Source of the DNA: Alphaproteobacteria bacterium
Lineage (GTDB): Bacteria; Pseudomonadota; Alphaproteobacteria; Caulobacterales; Caulobacteraceae
Assembly (NCBI GenBank): GCA_018820275.1
Contig: JAHJOO010000037.1
Location: 1-39,348, forward strand
Direction: 5' to 3'
DNA length: 39,348 bases
How positions within the stretch are numbered: position 1 is the stretch's first letter; every line of letters begins with the position of its first letter. A program made the translations under genes and the position numbers. The notes beneath the pieces were generated by a model. The model saw only the letters and a program-made list of their open reading frames with translations. It made no database searches and was not told the origin of the DNA. Positions 36,499-39,348 of the stretch are shown here, piece after piece.

Positions 36499-37176
36499 AT
36501 GCGCGACCATCCCAGCCGAATTCTCGAGGGCTATCCGGAGCTTTCCGACGCCGAGCGGATCGCGCGCGCCGAGGCTTTTCTGGCCCTGATGGCGAAACGT
36601 CGCACCGTGCGCGACTTCGCCCCGGACCCGGTGCCGCGCGCGGTGGTCGAGGCGGCCCTGCTGGCCGCCGGCTCGGCGCCGTCGGGAGCCAATCACCAGC
36701 CCTGGACCTTCGCCGTGATCGAGGGGGCCGAGGCGCGCCGCCGCATCCGCGAGGCGGCCGAGGCCGAGGAGCGCGCCTTCTATGCGGAGAAGGCCCCGCA
36801 GGAGTGGCTGGACGCCCTGGCCCCACTGGGCACCGATCCGGACAAGGGCTTCCTCGAGGTCGCGCCCGTGCTGATCGCCGTCTTCGCCCAGAAGCGCGGC
36901 GGGCCGAAGCCGGGGGACGCCAGGAAAAACTACTATGTCGCCGAGTCCGTCGGCATCGCCACGGGGTTCCTGATCGCGGCGCTGCATTCGGCGGGGCTGG
37001 CCACGCTGACGCACACGCCGGCGCCGATGGGCTTCCTGAACGAGATCTGCGGCCGGCCGGCGGACGAGAAGCCCTTCCTGCTGCTGGTCGCCGGCAAGCC
37101 CGCGCCGGGGGCGACGGTGCCCGAGGCGGCGCTGGACAAGAAGCCACTGGACCGGATCGCCGTCTGGATCGATTAA
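36499..37176 (+). CDS. Nitroreductase-family flavoprotein
   Basis: The 225-residue protein has MAKRRTVRDFAPDPVPRAVV, the FMN-phosphate-binding RRTVRxF motif, then AAGSAPSGANHQPWTFAVIE, the typical nitroreductase N-terminal block. GIATGFLIAALHSAGLATLT forms the dimer helix, followed by the FMN-loop end LLLVAGKPAPGATVP. It resembles the iodotyrosine-deiodinase-like subgroup (APSGANHQPW). It would reduce nitro groups, quinones or similar compounds with NAD(P)H and FMN; the substrate is unknown. It is followed 30 bp later by the S1/P1 nuclease gene. Confidence 0.93.
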   Translation: MRDHPSRILEGYPELSDAERIARAEAFLALMAKRRTVRDFAPDPVPRAVVEAALLAAGSAPSGANHQPWTFAVIEGAEARRRIREAAEAEERAFYAEKAPQEWLDALAPLGTDPDKGFLEVAPVLIAVFAQKRGGPKPGDARKNYYVAESVGIATGFLIAALHSAGLATLTHTPAPMGFLNEICGRPADEKPFLLLVAGKPAPGATVPEAALDKKPLDRIAVWID

Positions 37177-37206
37177 GGCCCGCAGTCCGCATCGCGAGCC
37201 CGTCCC

Positions 37207-38229
37207 ATGAAGCGTCTCCTCATCTCCGCCGCCGCCCTGGCCCTGGTCGCCCTGCCGGCCGCGGACGTCTCCGCCTGGGGGGCCACGGGGCACCGGATCA
37301 TCGGCATGGCGGCCATGCGGGCCCTGCCCGACGAGCTGCCGGCCTTCCTGCGCGACCCCGCCGCCGCGGCCGAGGTCGGCGAGCTGTCGCGCGAGCCGGA
37401 CCGGTCCAAGGGCGCCGGCCAGCCGCACGACCGCGAGCGCGACACGGCCCATTTCGTCAACCTCGCCGAGGGCGGCCGCGTCATGACGGCGGCGGGCCCG
37501 TCGCTGGACGCCCTGCCGGAGCTGAAGTCCGAATATGACGCCGCCCTGCTGGCCGCGGGGATCAAGGTCGACGACGCCGGCTATCTGCCCTACGCCGTCA
37601 TGGACCGGCACCAGCAGCTGGTCGTCGACCTGGCGCTGTGGCGCGTGCTGAGCGCGGCCGAGGCCCGCGAGACCGATCTGGGCAGGCGCGCCTGGTACCG
37701 CGCGGACCGGATCCGCCGCGAGGGGCTGATCCTGCGCACGATCGGCGAGCTGGGCCATTTCGTCGGCGACGGGTCGCAGCCGCATCACGTCACCGTCCAT
37801 TACAACGGCTGGTCCTCCAGCGTGCCGAACCCGGAGGGCTTCACCACCTCGCGGCGCACCCACGGCGCCTTCGAGGGGGCCTTCGTGCGCGACCACGTGC
37901 GGCTGCAGGAGGTCGAGGCCGCCCTGCCGGCGCCGCGGCTGGACGGGTTCCAGCTGCGCCCCCGCGTGGCCGGCTATCTGGGCACGACCCTGGCCGAGGT
38001 CACGCCCTTCTACCGGCTGGAGAAGGCCGGCGGCTTCGCCCCCGGAGACGCGCGGGGGCTCGACTTCGCCACCGCGCGGCTGGCGGCCGGGGCGGGCGAG
38101 CTGCGCGACCTGATCGTCATCGCCTGGCGCCTGTCGGGTCAGGCCGAGGTCGGCTGGCCCCGGATCAAGGTGGCCGAGGTCGAGGCCGGCACGGTCGACC
38201 CGTGGATCGCCATGGTCGGCCAGGACTGA
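37207..38229 (+). CDS. Secreted S1/P1-family nuclease
   Basis: The 340-residue protein has a signal peptide (MKRLLISAAALALVALPAAD, cut before Trp24). Its mature end, WGATGHRIIG, is the family's zinc-binding N-terminus (Trp24 backbone and His29). The central GELGHFVGDGSQPHHVTVHY supplies further His/Asp zinc ligands (trinuclear zinc site), and DTAHFVNL another. S1/P1 enzymes cleave single-stranded nucleic acids, and 3'-nucleotides. It should act in the periplasm or outside, scavenging phosphate or nucleosides. The 38239-38388 repeat pair follows its stop. Confidence 0.92.
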   Translation: MKRLLISAAALALVALPAADVSAWGATGHRIIGMAAMRALPDELPAFLRDPAAAAEVGELSREPDRSKGAGQPHDRERDTAHFVNLAEGGRVMTAAGPSLDALPELKSEYDAALLAAGIKVDDAGYLPYAVMDRHQQLVVDLALWRVLSAAEARETDLGRRAWYRADRIRREGLILRTIGELGHFVGDGSQPHHVTVHYNGWSSSVPNPEGFTTSRRTHGAFEGAFVRDHVRLQEVEAALPAPRLDGFQLRPRVAGYLGTTLAEVTPFYRLEKAGGFAPGDARGLDFATARLAAGAGELRDLIVIAWRLSGQAEVGWPRIKVAEVEAGTVDPWIAMVGQD

Positions 38230-38238
38230 TGGCGGTGG

Positions 38239-38290
38239 CCTTCTCCCCTTGGGGGAGAAGGTGGCTCGCGGAGCGAGACGGATGAGGGGG
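38239..38290 (+). repeat. 52-bp two-hairpin repeat, copy D
   Basis: Hairpin 1 is CCTTCTCCCC-TTG-GGGGAGAAGG, hairpin 2 CTCGC-GGA-GCGAG, then CGGATGAGGGGG. It lies 9 bp after the nuclease stop and faces copy E. Confidence 0.88.
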
Positions 38291-38336
38291 CGGCAGGCCT
38301 CACCCTCGTCGCCCACATCCGACCGCGCGGACCGAG

Positions 38337-38388
38337 CCCCCTCATCCGGACGGCTCCGCCGCCCACCTTCTCCCCCGAGGGGAGAAGG
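38337..38388 (-). repeat. 52-bp two-hairpin repeat, copy E (inverted)
   Basis: In minus-strand reading hairpin 1 is CCTTCTCCC-CTCGG-GGGAGAAGG. Hairpin 2 is GGCGGC-GGA-GCCGTC (one G-T pair), then CGGATGAGGGGG. It is in opposite orientation to copy D, 46 bp away, with the GGGGG ends facing inward, the same arrangement as B and C. Confidence 0.88.
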
Positions 38389-38402
38389 GATAGTCAGGCC
38401 CC

Positions 38403-39185
38403 ATGTCTGACCTCACCCCGCCCTGCGTCATCCTCGACCGGCCCCAGCTGGCCGACAACATCGGCGCCGTGGCCCGCGTCATGGCCAATTTCGGCCTGAC
38501 CGACCTGCGGCTGGTCAGCCCGCGGGACGGCTGGCCGCAGGACCGCGCCTGGGCCACGGCGTCCGGCGCCGACTGGGTGCTGGACGGCGTCCGCGTCTTC
38601 GAGGACGTCGCCGGGGCCGTCGCCGACCTGCAGACCGTCTATGCCACCACGGCCCGCCCGCGCGAGACGCGCCAGCCCATCCTGACGCCCCGGCAGGCGG
38701 CGGCGGAGCTGAACGCGGCGGCCACCGAGGGCCAGTCCGTCGGCCTCCTGTACGGCGGCGAGCGGGCCGGGCTGGAGACCCAGGACGTGGTGCGCTGCAC
38801 CGGCATCGTCACCATCCCGATCGACCCGCGCCATCACAGCCTCAACCTGGCCCAGGCCGTGGCCATCACGGCCTATGAGTGGCGCACCACGGTGCTGGAC
38901 GCCCCGCCGCCCCGCTTCCGCGAGGCCGACCCGCCGGCCAGCGCCGATCTGGTCGAGGGCTTCATCGGCCATCTGGAGGCCGAGCTGGAGGCCGGCGGCT
39001 TCTTCCACCCCGCGGACAAGAAGCCCTCGATGATGCGCAACCTGCGCGCCCTGTTCGCCCGCGCCGGGCTGAGCGAGCAGGAGGTGGCCACGCTGCGCGG
39101 CGCCGTGCACGCGCTGGCGAAGGGACGCGGCCGGGTGCTGGCGCGGATGGCCGCCGCCGCGCAGAAGGAAGGCAGTAGGCAGTAG
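38403..39185 (+). CDS. TrmJ-type tRNA/rRNA 2'-O-methyltransferase (SPOUT family)
   Basis: The 260-residue protein has the SPOUT trefoil-knot motifs: ILDRPQLADNIGAVARVMAN (motif 1, with Asn and Arg), GLLYGGERAGLETQDVVRCT (motif 2) and IPIDPRHHSLNLAQAVAITA (motif 3), with the TrmJ-like C-terminal helical extension. TrmJ methylates the ribose at tRNA position 32; the target here is assumed from the family. The last residues EGSRQ and the TAG stop are encoded by the first of the GGCAGTA repeats, so the original end of the gene has probably been replaced by repeat DNA. It begins 14 bp after repeat copy E. Confidence 0.9.
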   Translation: MSDLTPPCVILDRPQLADNIGAVARVMANFGLTDLRLVSPRDGWPQDRAWATASGADWVLDGVRVFEDVAGAVADLQTVYATTARPRETRQPILTPRQAAAELNAAATEGQSVGLLYGGERAGLETQDVVRCTGIVTIPIDPRHHSLNLAQAVAITAYEWRTTVLDAPPPRFREADPPASADLVEGFIGHLEAELEAGGFFHPADKKPSMMRNLRALFARAGLSEQEVATLRGAVHALAKGRGRVLARMAAAAQKEGSRQ

Positions 39186-39257
39186 GCAGTAGGCGACAGG
39201 TAGGCCGCAGTCCGCTGTCCGACACCCCCGCTTTTCTACTGCCTACTGCCTACTGCC
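39171..39257. repeat. Inverted heptamer repeats (3x GGCAGTA ... 3x TACTGCC)
   Basis: Three GGCAGTA units (39171-39191) and three TACTGCC units (39237-39257) are exact reverse complements, giving 22-base arms around a 43-base gap that also contains two degenerate units (GGCGACA, GGTAGG). The left arm supplies the TrmJ stop codon; the right arm continues in the same 7-bp phase into the CTAAGCC array. Confidence 0.9.
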
Positions 39258-39348
39258 CTAAGCCCTAAGCCCTAAGCCCTAAGCCCTAAGCCCTAAGCCC
39301 TAAGCCCTAAGCCCTAAGCCCTAAGCCCTAAGCCCTAAGCCCTAAGCC
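39258..39348. repeat. Perfect tandem array of CTAAGCC, 13 copies, to the window end
   Basis: Thirteen perfect heptamers fill 39258-39348 exactly and the array is cut by the window end, so its true length is unknown. It keeps the phase of the preceding TACTGCC units, and both units end GCC. Confidence 0.97.

Noticed and set aside
39258..39348. Telomere-like reading of the CCCTAA-containing repeat
   Set aside because: The unit is 7 bp (CTAAGCC) and adjoins ordinary bacterial genes; nothing suggests a eukaryotic telomere or a hairpin telomere.

Overview
The window is about 39.3 kb of very GC-rich DNA in which the genes are dense and almost every real reading frame has long antisense shadow frames. 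Gene content points to an alphaproteobacterium of the Caulobacteraceae, Brevundimonas or a close relative being my best guess. The evidence is a large TonB-dependent receptor, a DnaG without zinc ligands, an acidic-insert RpoD, a dnaG-rpoD pair, and GANTC and CtrA-like motifs in front of dnaG. This is recognition from protein families, not a database match.

Layout. 1-2969: a partial lipoprotein, a glutathione S-transferase, a tiny hydrophobic protein and a secreted GH43 enzyme, all on the minus strand. 3034-5132: selD and mnmH, translationally coupled, making selenophosphate and then 2-selenouridine in tRNA wobble positions. 5117-8764: carB behind an RraB-like gene (minus strand). 8985-12347: a TonB receptor with a clear terminator. 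12545-13252 HAD phosphatase; 13332-17245 SDR reductase, an unrecognised protein, then a Rieske oxygenase coupled to an amino-acid permease. 17291-24389: carA, a patatin lipoprotein, dnaG and rpoD, i.e. pyrimidine/arginine precursor synthesis next to replication priming and the housekeeping sigma factor.

24427-30061 is the most accessory-looking stretch: a DUF559 (Vsr-like) endonuclease bracketed by palindromic repeats, several small unknown genes, and a 1115-residue single-chain restriction-methylation protein. 30161-38229 holds a membrane protein, a detoxification/stress cluster (two DUF1428 proteins, GST, VOC protein), a DUF962 membrane protein, a membrane-bound AraC regulator with an S41 peptidase, a 3D-domain protein, a nitroreductase and an S1/P1 nuclease. 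38403-39185 is a TrmJ-type RNA methyltransferase, and the window ends inside a perfect heptamer repeat array.

The most interesting signals are in the DNA between or inside genes. First, a dispersed 52-bp two-hairpin element (five copies, two inverted pairs) has an exactly fixed architecture, and the second hairpin varies with compensating changes. Two directly repeated copies bracket the DUF559 gene, and one encodes that protein's last residues. Second, a 61-bp palindromic element sits in frame inside carB, and its arms are themselves hairpins with a compensatory swap. Third, a 7-bp repeat system runs into the window's end: three GGCAGTA units, their inverted partners, then 13 CTAAGCC units. 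Fourth, a different short repeat lies just past the stop codon of two genes in the stress cluster. No tRNA, rRNA, CRISPR array, phage structural gene or transposase was seen.
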